8,362 nt of DNA from DATJZH01 sp035499215 (GCA_035499215.1 DATJZH010000095.1:1-8362), one strand, 5' to 3'. Positions 1-6,000 are shown, counted from the stretch's first letter. The notes: generated by a model not told the origin, from the letters alone. Program-made: numbers and translations.

Positions 1-249
1 GGCACCCAGGTAGAGCACCGAGCAGGCAAGGCCGAGCGAGTAACCGACGGCGATGAGGTCGATGGCGGACTGGGAGGAATCAAAGGCCCTGCCGATGTCA
101 GGCAGCGCCACGTTGGCCACGGCCAGGTTCAGGTTGGCGACAGATTCCACCAGGATCAGCGACACCAGCACCAGCCCAGCGCGATCCGGTGCCGTGCGCG
201 CTGCGGGGCTGCCCGCCGCCGCGGTGCCTCCTGACGGAGCCTCGGTCAA
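1..249 (-). CDS. MFS transporter, N-terminal part (runs off the left edge)
   Basis: Partial gene of 83 codons, cut by the window edge. The protein opens with a polar tail of about 24 residues rich in Ala, Pro and Gly. A hydrophobic helix follows (about residues 25-48) and leads into the motif VANVALPDIGRAF. A second helix starts with AIDLIAVGYSLGLACSVLYLG. This pattern, with helix 1 running into (V)NVALP.I and then the start of helix 2, is typical of the drug:proton antiporter (DHA2-like, 14-helix) branch of the major facilitator superfamily, which exports small molecules across the inner membrane. The start chosen is TTG at 249-247, because GGGGGAGGA lies 6 nt upstream and the overlapping GTG just before it runs into TGA in its own frame. 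The substrate cannot be told from this fragment, and the DHA2 assignment rests on helix 1 only. Confidence 0.8.
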   Translation of the reverse strand, partial: MTEAPSGGTAAAGSPAARTAPDRAGLVLVSLILVESVANLNLAVANVALPDIGRAFDSSQSAIDLIAVGYSLGLACSVLYLGA

Positions 250-255
250 CTCACG

Positions 256-264
256 TCCTCCCCC
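256..264 (-). promoter_or_regulatory. Shine-Dalgarno site of the MFS gene
   Basis: On the minus strand GGGGGAGGA ends 6 nt before the TTG start codon. It decides the start: TTG is a rare initiator, but this is the only in-frame start with a strong ribosome binding site. Confidence 0.7.
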
Positions 265-384
265 GCGGACGGATGCCCGCCGCCCGGTCCCGTGACGCTC
301 CAGTTCTAGCGGGCCCGCGCTCGTCAGCCATCATCCCGGCCGGGTGAATTGCGGACGGGCCGTCCCGCGACCGCAAGAGACTAA

Positions 385-444
385 GCCGTGACATACGGGA
401 AGCGGGTCAGCCGGGCCGTGACATACGGGAAGCGGGTCAGCCGG
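385..444. repeat. Perfect 30-bp tandem duplication
   Basis: Two head-to-tail copies (385-414 and 415-444) are identical at all 30 positions. Each begins GCCGTGACATACGGG and ends GCGGGTCAGCCGG. Each copy contains TGAC and GTCA separated by 13 bp, a short inverted element. The pair lies in the non-coding stretch between the 3' end of the transglutaminase operon and the 5' end of the MFS gene, both on the minus strand. Perfect identity suggests a recent duplication or active maintenance. A binding site for a regulator of the MFS gene is possible but is only inference. Confidence 0.9.
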
Positions 445-450
445 CGCGGC

Positions 451-479
451 GCGGGGTCAGGCGGGGCGGGGTCAGGCGG
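451..479. repeat. Two 14-bp direct repeats GCGGGGTCAGGCGG
   Basis: GCGGGGTCAGGCGG occurs at 451-464 and 466-479, a 15-bp period. It closely resembles the GCGGGTCAGCCGG end of the adjacent 30-bp repeats, so four related copies of a GCGGG(G)TCAG(C/G)CGG core lie in a row between about 402 and 479. The rightmost copy contains the stop codon of the 295-residue transglutaminase gene, TGA on the minus strand at 474-472. Confidence 0.8.
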
Positions 480-1359
480 CCGCCAGCACGCCCACCAACC
501 GCTCGGCGGTGAGCCTGCTCTGCGACGCGCCGACGTAGGAGCCCGATGTCGGCGCGACGTCGGAGTAGTCGCGGCCGGTCGCGACCGTCAGATAGCCGCT
601 TCCCGCCCGGCGGCCGTTGCACGGGTCGAATGCGATGGCGACGGCGTCTTCGGCGCCCGGCACGATAACCTCGACCCAGGCGTGCGTGCCGCCCTGGCCG
701 ATCAGATGGCCGGAGACGTACCGGGCGGGCAGCCCGATCAGATGGCACAGCGCGAGCATCACATGCGCGTGGTCCTGGCAGACCCCGCGGCCGATGGAGA
801 GCGCTTCCGCGGCGGTTGTGCTGACCGACGTGGCCCCGAAGGCGTAGCTGATGGCCAGATGGACAAGGCCGCAGATCTGCTCGGCCCGCTCGATCGGGGA
901 GCGCGCACTGAGGGCCACCCCGGCGGCCAGCTCGCGGAGCCGGTCGTCGGCGGCGGTGAGCCGGGTGGGCCGCAGCAGGGCCGGGCTGTGCAGGGCCGCG
1001 GCCGGGAGAGCCGGCGGCCCGTCATCGCGGATCCGCTCGACGACGGCGGCAAGCCGGAACTCGACGGTCTGCTCGACGCGCTCGGCGCGCAGCCAGGCGA
1101 CCACGTTGCCGTGGATGTCGCGGCCCAGGCGGCGGCGGGCCTGAGCGCCGGTCACCTCAAGCCGGTGCCCGCGCCGGTGCTGATTGCCGTGCCGGGCCGG
1201 CGGCACGACGACGAGCCGGTGCCGTAGTGACTCCACCGGCGTCTGATAGTCGTAGCGGAAGCTCTGCTGCAGGATGTAGGTGACGCGCCCGGCAGCGTCA
1301 AGATCGAGGCCCCGGTGATCAAGCACGGGTGCCGTGCAGAGCTGCGCGTCGAGCATCAT
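472..1359 (-). CDS. Transglutaminase-like protein with complete catalytic triad
   Basis: Protein of 295 residues. Residues about 22-110 match the bacterial transglutaminase N-terminal beta domain (VTYILQQSFRYDY...VESLRHRLVVVPP). Residues about 155-250 are the transglutaminase-like, papain-fold core. The triad is visible: Cys194 in GRGVCQDHAHVMLALCH, His226 in THAWVEV and Asp245 in AFDPCNG. No signal peptide or membrane segment is seen, so it is probably cytosolic. Members of this family (COG1305 type) are thought to be cysteine proteases, amidases or acyl transferases; the substrate is unknown. The start is ATG at 1359-1357, which overlaps the TGA of the upstream gene and has AGGAGGTGA 4 nt before it. 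The next codon is also ATG, so a start one codon later cannot be excluded. It is translationally coupled to the 271-residue homologue. Confident on family, not on substrate. Confidence 0.92.
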   Translation of the reverse strand: MMLDAQLCTAPVLDHRGLDLDAAGRVTYILQQSFRYDYQTPVESLRHRLVVVPPARHGNQHRRGHRLEVTGAQARRRLGRDIHGNVVAWLRAERVEQTVEFRLAAVVERIRDDGPPALPAAALHSPALLRPTRLTAADDRLRELAAGVALSARSPIERAEQICGLVHLAISYAFGATSVSTTAAEALSIGRGVCQDHAHVMLALCHLIGLPARYVSGHLIGQGGTHAWVEVIVPGAEDAVAIAFDPCNGRRAGSGYLTVATGRDYSDVAPTSGSYVGASQSRLTAERLVGVLAAA

Positions 1360-2171
1360 CCGGTCACCTCCTCGGACTGGACCACCATCGTCTCCAGCAG
1401 GGGGCCGCCGAATGTCGTCGCCATGGCCACGTCGGACGCGTCGCGGCCGCGGCCGATCACGATGCGGCCCTTGCGGCGCATGTTATTGCGGGGATCGAAG
1501 GTCCACCACCGGTCCCCGAGCCAGACCTCCATCCAGGCGGCGAAGTCCATCGGCTCCGGGTTCGGGGGCACGTCCATGTCGGGCAGGTACCCGAAGACGT
1601 ACCGGGCCGGGATGTTCAGGGCACGGCAGAAGGAGATCGCCAGCTGAGTGTAGTCACGGCAGACCCCGCGGCCCGCCATGTTGACGTCCGCGGCAGTGGA
1701 CAGCGGGGTGGTGCTGCCGTACTGGAACTCCAGGTGGCTGTGCACGTAATCGCAGATCGCCTGTACCCGGCCGTAGCCAGGCGCCAGACCGCCGAAACGG
1801 GCCCACGCCTCGTTGCCGAGCACATCGGGCAGGCAGTAGCGGCTGGGCAGGGTGTAGATCAAAGTCTCGTCCGGCAGCGCGCCGGGCGCGCATTCCGGGG
1901 CACCCGGATCGGCGTCTTCGGTGGCGTCCGGAACGACGGCGACCGCGTGGTAGCGGAAGCTTGACCGGCCGGCCGGGAGCACGGCCCGGGTGCACGGGTT
2001 CGCGTACAGATCCCGGTAGCAGTGGATGTCGATCACCGGCTCGGAGGACCACTGCTCATCCTCGACCGTGACGTCCGGCGACTCGCCCGGCTGGACATGG
2101 AAGATCACCGGCGTATCGATTTCAGCCACATACCGGAAATCACATCCGACCCGGATCCGTCTCGACGCCAT
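1356..2171 (-). CDS. Transglutaminase-like protein lacking the canonical catalytic His
   Basis: Protein of 271 residues. Residues about 3-110 form an N-terminal beta-rich region starting RIRVGCDFRYVAEIDTPV. Residues about 130-245 are the transglutaminase-like core. Cys171 lies in GRGVCRDYTQLAISFCRALN and Asp226 in RWWTFDPRNN, but the position usually held by the catalytic His in (F)HAW is Ala211 in MDFAAWMEV. The codon there is GCC and no other His lies between residues 146 and 271; His143 and His145 lie before the Cys. From memory, relatives ending RIGRVLIARGRDAADVA often read MDFAAW too, so this is probably a subfamily trait and not a fresh mutation. It may be a pseudoenzyme or use another base. 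It is first in the operon and is followed by the intact homologue through an ATGA overlap. The ATG at 2171-2169 has only weak AAGG before it and a CAAAAT box at leaderless spacing. Confidence 0.92.
   Translation of the reverse strand: MASRRIRVGCDFRYVAEIDTPVIFHVQPGESPDVTVEDEQWSSEPVIDIHCYRDLYANPCTRAVLPAGRSSFRYHAVAVVPDATEDADPGAPECAPGALPDETLIYTLPSRYCLPDVLGNEAWARFGGLAPGYGRVQAICDYVHSHLEFQYGSTTPLSTAADVNMAGRGVCRDYTQLAISFCRALNIPARYVFGYLPDMDVPPNPEPMDFAAWMEVWLGDRWWTFDPRNNMRRKGRIVIGRGRDASDVAMATTFGGPLLETMVVQSEEVTG
1364..1372 (-). promoter_or_regulatory. Strong internal Shine-Dalgarno site at the transglutaminase junction
   Basis: AGGAGGTGA, a near-perfect match to the 16S rRNA tail, sits inside the last codons of the upstream transglutaminase gene, 4 nt before the ATG of the next. 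Together with the ATGA stop/start overlap, this indicates that the same ribosomes, or newly recruited ones, translate the second protein. It fixes the start at 1359 or one codon later. Confidence 0.8.
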
Positions 2172-2177
2172 CGCCTT

Positions 2178-2183
2178 ATTTTG
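2178..2183 (-). promoter_or_regulatory. Candidate -10 box of the transglutaminase operon
   Basis: CAAAAT on the minus strand is followed by exactly 6 nt and then the ATG of the 271-residue gene. This is the spacing expected if transcription starts at the first base of the start codon (a leaderless message). It matches TATAAT at 4 of 6 positions. It lies in an AT-richer island (about 2172-2208) in otherwise very GC-rich DNA. No convincing -35 box is seen. Other AT-rich hexamers slightly upstream, with AAGG as a weak ribosome site, are an alternative. Confidence 0.4.
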
Positions 2184-2298
2184 CCCGGTTCATATTTCTC
2201 TGCTGTTACGAGCCGACGGCCGAGCGAACCCGGCCGGCCAGCCGGCCGCGGGCTGGCGAGAACATGCTTCTCCTGCGGCGGCCGGGTCATCCTCGTCC

Positions 2299-2335
2299 GG
2301 GCCGGCGGGGGCCGGCCCGCTCGGAAAGGGCCGGC
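2299..2335 (-). terminator. GC-rich hairpin terminator candidate after the FUSC gene
   Basis: Just downstream of the FUSC stop (2344-2342, read on the minus strand) lie three alternating copies of an 8-bp arm: GGGCCGGC at 2328-2335, its complement GCCGGCCC at 2311-2318, and GGGCCGGC again at 2299-2306. The middle arm can pair with either neighbour. One choice gives an 8-bp stem with a 9-nt loop, the other an 8-bp stem with a 4-nt loop. There is no T-tract, as is common for actinobacterial hairpin terminators. It would separate the FUSC gene from the transglutaminase operon. Confidence 0.45.
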
Positions 2336-2341
2336 TCGCCG

Positions 2342-3301
2342 TCACTGGGGCCAGTCGCGCTCGATCCGCCACAGGGTGCTGGCGGCTATCGCCGCGACCG
2401 CCGCCCCGACGATCGTCCAGGCGAGCCGGAACTCCCCGGCGGCCAGGGTGCTGGCCCGGCTGGCGCCGGACGCCAGGATGACGATGGCGACGGTCAGCAG
2501 CACCGTCTGCCTGGTGTACTGGCCGGCGAACAAGTACGACACCGAGCCGGGCACGCACGCCGCGGCGATGGTGACCACCGCCGGCCGTGGCAGGAACAGG
2601 ACGAGCGGGATCGGTATCAGCACGCCGAGCAGCGTGCCGGCGACCCGCTGGACCGCGCGCCGTGCCGACTCCTGGACCACTGGCCGCAGCACCACGGCGA
2701 GCGTGAGGACGATCCAGTAGCCATGCGGCAGCCGCAGCGCGGTCGCCAGGCCTGCCGCGGTGCCGCACAGCGTCGCCAGCATCGCGGTACGCAAGGCCGC
2801 TCTGCCCGCGCTCAGCGCCCGCGGGTGCAGGTGCGTGTGCAGCAGCGATACCGTAGTGACGCCGTAGAGGGCCCCTGCGAGGACCCAGCCGCCCAGGACT
2901 GGCCAGCTGAGAGCGCTGCGCTGTGATCCGGCGATGGCCGCGGTCACCGGTGCCAGCATCAGCAGGCCGGCCGACCAGCGGTCAGCCAGGCCCGCTAGCA
3001 CGCACGCGCCGGCGACGATGCACCCGACCAGCACGGCCCGGCCCGCTGCCGCCGCCGCCCCGGCGACCATCGCCGCGGCGGCGATCGTCAGCGGGACGCT
3101 GCGGGCTGTGTCCAGGAAGGCACCGGAGGTGGTGCCCATCACCAGGCCGAGGACGGCCCAGACCGCCGCCGGCATCCCGCTGGCGAACGCGGCCAGGGCG
3201 ATGACGGGCAGCGCGGCGGCGAGCGCCAGCAGCGCCTGCCGGATCGCGGCGGCGGGCGGGGCCGCGCTCCTCGTCCACATGATCCAGCCGTCCGCTGCCA
3301 T
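2342..3301 (-). CDS. FUSC-family integral membrane protein
   Basis: Protein of 319 residues, almost entirely hydrophobic, with about ten to twelve predicted membrane segments (roughly 22-40, 44-56, 70-87, 88-105, 110-124, 134-153, 170-190, 195-206, 220-238, 241-260, 265-280, 294-311). The stretch around residues 191-226 (LPHGYWIVLTLAVVLRP, then an Arg-rich cytoplasmic patch and QRVAGTLLGVLI) is the signature of the FUSC domain. That domain is found in fusaric-acid-resistance and aromatic-acid efflux proteins such as AaeB, although members this short have no proven substrate. The usual large soluble insert is missing, so this is a compact form. The start is ATG at 3301 with GGAG only 3 nt upstream; Met8 (3280) is a weaker alternative. 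It is on the same strand as the transglutaminase operon but 170 bp and a hairpin apart, so it is probably a separate transcript. Confidence 0.82.
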   Translation of the reverse strand: MAADGWIMWTRSAAPPAAAIRQALLALAAALPVIALAAFASGMPAAVWAVLGLVMGTTSGAFLDTARSVPLTIAAAAMVAGAAAAAGRAVLVGCIVAGACVLAGLADRWSAGLLMLAPVTAAIAGSQRSALSWPVLGGWVLAGALYGVTTVSLLHTHLHPRALSAGRAALRTAMLATLCGTAAGLATALRLPHGYWIVLTLAVVLRPVVQESARRAVQRVAGTLLGVLIPIPLVLFLPRPAVVTIAAACVPGSVSYLFAGQYTRQTVLLTVAIVILASGASRASTLAAGEFRLAWTIVGAAVAAIAASTLWRIERDWPQ

Positions 3302-3375
3302 CGACTCCAGCCCGAGCGCGTGTCCGCCAGGTTCGCACCACGGGCCTCAGCCCACCCCGCTTCTGACCCGACGTA

Positions 3376-3393
3376 CCTGACATGTTACTCAGG
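3376..3393. promoter_or_regulatory. Dyad and candidate -10 box upstream of the FUSC gene
   Basis: CCTGACATGTTACTCAGG has perfect 5-bp inverted arms (CCTGA/TCAGG) around an AT-rich centre. On the minus strand the centre reads TAACAT (3387-3382), which fits the actinobacterial -10 pattern TANNNT and would give a leader of about 75 nt for the FUSC gene. No clear -35 is seen. An operator overlapping the promoter is a reasonable guess, with low support. Confidence 0.3.
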
Positions 3394-3526
3394 GTGATGG
3401 AAGTCAGCCTGGCGGGCGGCGGGCCCGGTCTCATCCGCTGCCAGCGCCCTCGTAATCGGCCCGGATCTGCGCTGTCACCGGCCCCGGCCCGAGTTGTGAT
3501 CATCCCGGCCGCGGCCGCGGCGCCGA

Positions 3527-3532
3527 TAGACT
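3527..3532 (+). promoter_or_regulatory. Leaderless-type -10 box of gltX
   Basis: TAGACT, a TANNNT match, ends 8 nt before the GTG start codon of gltX, and no Shine-Dalgarno site lies between. Transcription is therefore expected to begin at or within 1-2 nt of the start codon. No convincing -35 hexamer is seen at 16-19 nt spacing. This box supports the GTG at 3541 over any upstream start. Confidence 0.6.
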
Positions 3533-3540
3533 CGCGTGCT

Positions 3541-4965
3541 GTGACGAACTCGCCAGCAGGCCGGGCCCGGGTACGTTTCGCTCCTTCGCCGACCGGCGTG
3601 CTGCATGTCGGCGGTGCTCGTTCCGCGCTGTTCAACTGGGTGACCGCCCGCCAGTCGGGCGGGGAGATGGTGCTGCGGATCGAGGACACCGACGCGGCCA
3701 GGAACCGGCCGGAGTGGATCGAGGGGATTGTCCGGTCGCTGGACTGGCTCGGGATCAGCCCGTCCGGGTACGAGGGTCCCTACCTGCAGTCGGCCTTCCT
3801 GGCCGAGCATCAGGCTGCCGCGCGGCGGCTCTATGAGCAGGGCCGCGCCTATTACTGCGACTGCACCCGCGAGGACATCGTCGCGCGAACCGGAGATCCG
3901 CACCGCGGCTACGACGGGTACTGCCGCGATCGCGGCCTCGGACCGGCTCCGGGCCGGGCGCTGCGGTTCCGCACCCCGGACCAGGGCACGACGGTCGTCG
4001 CCGACCTGGTCCGCGGCAAGCCCGCGTTCGACAACGCGACGATCGAGGATTTCGTCGTGGCACGCGGCGACGGCTCGGTCCTCTTCCTGCTGGCCAACGT
4101 CGTCGACGACATCACCCAGGCCATCACGCTCGTGATCCGGGCCGAAGAGCACCTGCCGAACGCGCCTAAGCAGCAGCTGCTCTGGGAGGCGCTCGGGCAC
4201 AAGCCGCCGGCCTGGGCGCATGTGCCGGTCATCGTCAACGAGAAACGGCAGAAGCTGTCCAAGCGCCGGGACAAGGTCGCGCTGGAGGATTTCCGCGACG
4301 AGGGTTATCTGCCCGCGGCCATGCGCAACTACCTGATGCTGCTCGGCTGGGCGCCGCGCGGTGACCGGGAGATCCTGCCCTGGGACGTCATCGAGCGCGA
4401 GTTCCGGCTCGAGGACGTCAACGCCTCGCCGGCCTTCTTCGACGTCAAGAAGCTGCGGGCGTTCAACGGCGAGTACATCAGGGCGCTGCGCGCCGCGGAG
4501 TTCATCGCAGCCTGCCAGCCCTGGCTGCAGCCCCCGGCCGCGCCGTGGCCGCCGGAGCGCTTCAAGCCCGAGGTGTTCGCGGCGCTGGCTCCGCTCGCCC
4601 AGACCCGGATCTCGCTGCTGTCAGAGATCACCGGCATGGTGGATTTCGCTTTCCTGGCCGAGCCCGCCGTCGACGACGCGTCCTGGGCCAGGGCAATGAA
4701 GGGGCCCGCCGCCGACGTGCTGGCCGCCGCGTCGGACGCCTTCGGAACTGCGCCGTGGGATCCCGGCAGCCTGCGCGCCCGGCTGGAAGAAATCGGCGCG
4801 CGCTTCGAGATGTCCCTGGGCAAGGCGCAGGCGCCGGTCCGGGTCGCGGTCACCGGGCGCACCGTGGGGCTGCCGTTGTTCGAGTCACTGCAGGTCCTCG
4901 GCCGCGACGCGACCCTCGGCCGGCTGCGCGCCGCGCGCGGCCGGCTGGCCGCCGGCACCGCCTAG
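3541..4965 (+). CDS. gltX: Glutamate--tRNA ligase (GluRS)
   Basis: Protein of 474 residues, normal length for a full bacterial GluRS. It charges tRNA-Glu (in most actinobacteria also tRNA-Gln, later amidated by GatCAB) in the cytoplasm. The class I catalytic fold opens with VRFAPSPTGVLHVGGARSAL (HIGH-type motif HVGG, residues 22-25), followed by LRIEDTD at 45-51. The KMSKS-type loop is KLSKR at 238-242. After about residue 310 comes the helical anticodon-binding region, so this is not the shorter GluQ-RS. The zinc-site region has Cys106, Cys108, Tyr124 and Cys128, in a CxC...YxxxC pattern. GTG at 3541 is chosen because family homology starts about ten residues later and a TAGACT box sits just upstream; the frame stays open back to 3382, but that part is not family-like. 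The 3' end overlaps the regulator gene on the other strand by 81 bp. Confidence 0.96.
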   Translation: MTNSPAGRARVRFAPSPTGVLHVGGARSALFNWVTARQSGGEMVLRIEDTDAARNRPEWIEGIVRSLDWLGISPSGYEGPYLQSAFLAEHQAAARRLYEQGRAYYCDCTREDIVARTGDPHRGYDGYCRDRGLGPAPGRALRFRTPDQGTTVVADLVRGKPAFDNATIEDFVVARGDGSVLFLLANVVDDITQAITLVIRAEEHLPNAPKQQLLWEALGHKPPAWAHVPVIVNEKRQKLSKRRDKVALEDFRDEGYLPAAMRNYLMLLGWAPRGDREILPWDVIEREFRLEDVNASPAFFDVKKLRAFNGEYIRALRAAEFIAACQPWLQPPAAPWPPERFKPEVFAALAPLAQTRISLLSEITGMVDFAFLAEPAVDDASWARAMKGPAADVLAAASDAFGTAPWDPGSLRARLEEIGARFEMSLGKAQAPVRVAVTGRTVGLPLFESLQVLGRDATLGRLRAARGRLAAGTA

Positions 4966-5994
4966 GCCAGCTGGCCGCCGGCACCGGCCGGGCCCGCTGG
5001 CCGCCGGCACCCCTGGGGCGGCTGCGCCGGACGGGCCGCGGAACTGGCGCCGGTAGGAGTGCGGCGTCGTCACGCACCAGGCGCGGAAATGATGCCGCAG
5101 CGCTGTCGCGTTGCCGAAACCGGCCCGCTGCGCGATCACGTCGATGGTCGCGTCGGTCTCCTCCAGCAGGTGCTGGGCGAGCAGGATCCGCTGCCCGGCC
5201 AGCCAGTGCTGCGGTGTGGTGCCGGTCTCCTGGACGAACCGCCGGGCAAAAGTCCGGGGCGACATGGCAGCCCTGGCGGCCAGCTGGCGGACGGTGGCGG
5301 GCTGGTCCAGGTTCCGCTCCATCCAGCTGATCACCTCGCCGAGTGTGTCGGTGGCCGGGCCCGCGACCGGCCGCTCCACGTACTGGGCCTGACCGCCGTC
5401 GCGGTGCGGCGGCACGACCATCCGGCGCGCGATCGCGTTGGCGACCCGGCTGCCCTGCTCCTGGCGCACCAGGTACAGGCACGCATCGATCCCGGCGGCG
5501 GTGCCCGCGCTGGTGATGACCGGGCCGTCCTCGACATACAGGACTGACGGGTCGATCTTAGCCGCGGGGAAGCGCCGGGCCAGCTGCTCGGTGTGCCGCC
5601 AGTGCGTCGTGCAGCGGCGGCTGTCGAGCAGGCCGGCCGCACCCAGCGCGAATGCTCCGTTGCACACGCTGAGCACCCGCCCGCCGCGCTCCGTGCACCG
5701 GCGCAGCGCCGCCAGCACGGCGTCGGGGAAGTCCTCCCGGCAGCGGCGGTCCGGCCGGTCCCGGAGCGCGGGCACGGCGATCAGATCGGCTGCCTCCAGC
5801 CGCTCCAGGCCGAAGCGGGCATGCAGCCAGAACCCCGCCTCCGAGCGCAGCGGTCCCGGCTCGCCCGCCACGACCGCGAAGTCGTAGGCCGGCAAGCCAT
5901 CGTCGGTCCGGTCCACGCCGAAGACCTCGCACACCACGCCGAGCTCGAAGGGCGAGAAGCCGTCCAGCACGACGGCGGCCACGTTAGCCAGCAT
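4885..5994 (-). CDS. GlxA-type transcriptional regulator (DJ-1/PfpI + AraC HTH)
   Basis: Protein of 369 residues. Residues about 4-190 are a DJ-1/PfpI-like (GATase1-like) domain: VAAVVLDGFSPFELGVVCEVFG at the start, the elbow region SVCNGAFALGAAGLL with Cys111, and TTHWRH. Residues about 215-318 are an AraC-type DNA-binding domain with two helix-turn-helices (TVRQLAARAAMSPRTFARRF and DVIAQRAGFGNATALRHHFR). This order defines the GlxA/FtrA regulator family; the first domain probably senses a ligand but lost catalysis. Residues 321-369 form a low-complexity tail rich in Ala, Gly, Pro and Arg, coded over the 26-bp repeats and the antisense of gltX, which looks acquired by loss of a normal stop. 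ATG at 5994 has no spaced Shine-Dalgarno site but a CATCAT box at leaderless spacing. A GTG at codon 5 is an alternative start. The target is unknown; the divergent small gene is a candidate. Confidence 0.92.
   Translation of the reverse strand: MLANVAAVVLDGFSPFELGVVCEVFGVDRTDDGLPAYDFAVVAGEPGPLRSEAGFWLHARFGLERLEAADLIAVPALRDRPDRRCREDFPDAVLAALRRCTERGGRVLSVCNGAFALGAAGLLDSRRCTTHWRHTEQLARRFPAAKIDPSVLYVEDGPVITSAGTAAGIDACLYLVRQEQGSRVANAIARRMVVPPHRDGGQAQYVERPVAGPATDTLGEVISWMERNLDQPATVRQLAARAAMSPRTFARRFVQETGTTPQHWLAGQRILLAQHLLEETDATIDVIAQRAGFGNATALRHHFRAWCVTTPHSYRRQFRGPSGAAAPGVPAASGPGRCRRPAGLGGAGGQPAARGAQPAEGRVAAEDLQ
4944..5021. repeat. Three tandem 26-bp repeats spanning the gltX stop codon
   Basis: Three units with an exact 26-bp period start at 4944, 4970 and 4996. 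Each begins with the same 15-nt core GCTGGCCGCCGGCAC, followed by 11 diverged bases. The first unit encodes the last residues of GluRS and contains its TAG stop (4963-4965); the other two lie downstream. On the minus strand all three are read through as part of the C-terminal tail of the GlxA-type regulator. Because 26 is not a multiple of 3, the three units are read in different frames and do not give a repeated peptide. The first unit boundary forms the 12-bp palindrome GGCCAGCTGGCC (4965-4976). Confidence 0.9.
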
Positions 5995-6000
5995 CTCCCC

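Noticed and set aside
309..365. Palindromes GCGGGCCCGC (309-318) and GGACGG/CCGTCC (353-365) as a terminator
   Set aside because: Realistic hairpins have stems of only 4-5 bp once a loop is allowed, with no T-tract. They lie over 100 bp past the transglutaminase stop, so support is too weak to list.
385..479. Possible CRISPR array
   Set aside because: The 30-bp units abut directly with no spacers, there are only two perfect copies, and there are no cas genes.
388..1227. Long plus-strand open frame of 279 codons opposite the transglutaminase gene
   Set aside because: Composition is Arg, Gly, Ala and Asp rich with no family resemblance, its start lies in the tandem repeat, and the opposite strand encodes a clear transglutaminase with intact motifs. 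It is a high-GC shadow.
2264..2926. Plus-strand open frame of 220 codons opposite the FUSC gene
   Set aside because: The protein is full of Arg, Gly and Gln with no hydrophobic core or known motif; the minus strand has a coherent membrane protein.
3509..3520. 12-bp palindrome CCGCGGCCGCGG upstream of gltX
   Set aside because: It consists only of G and C in very GC-rich DNA, so such palindromes arise readily by chance; its position near -25 fits no clear operator.
3382..3540. 53-codon upstream extension of gltX
   Set aside because: The extension is not GluRS-like and would run through the promoter region. The GTG at 3541 has a TAGACT box just upstream and gives a normal-length enzyme.
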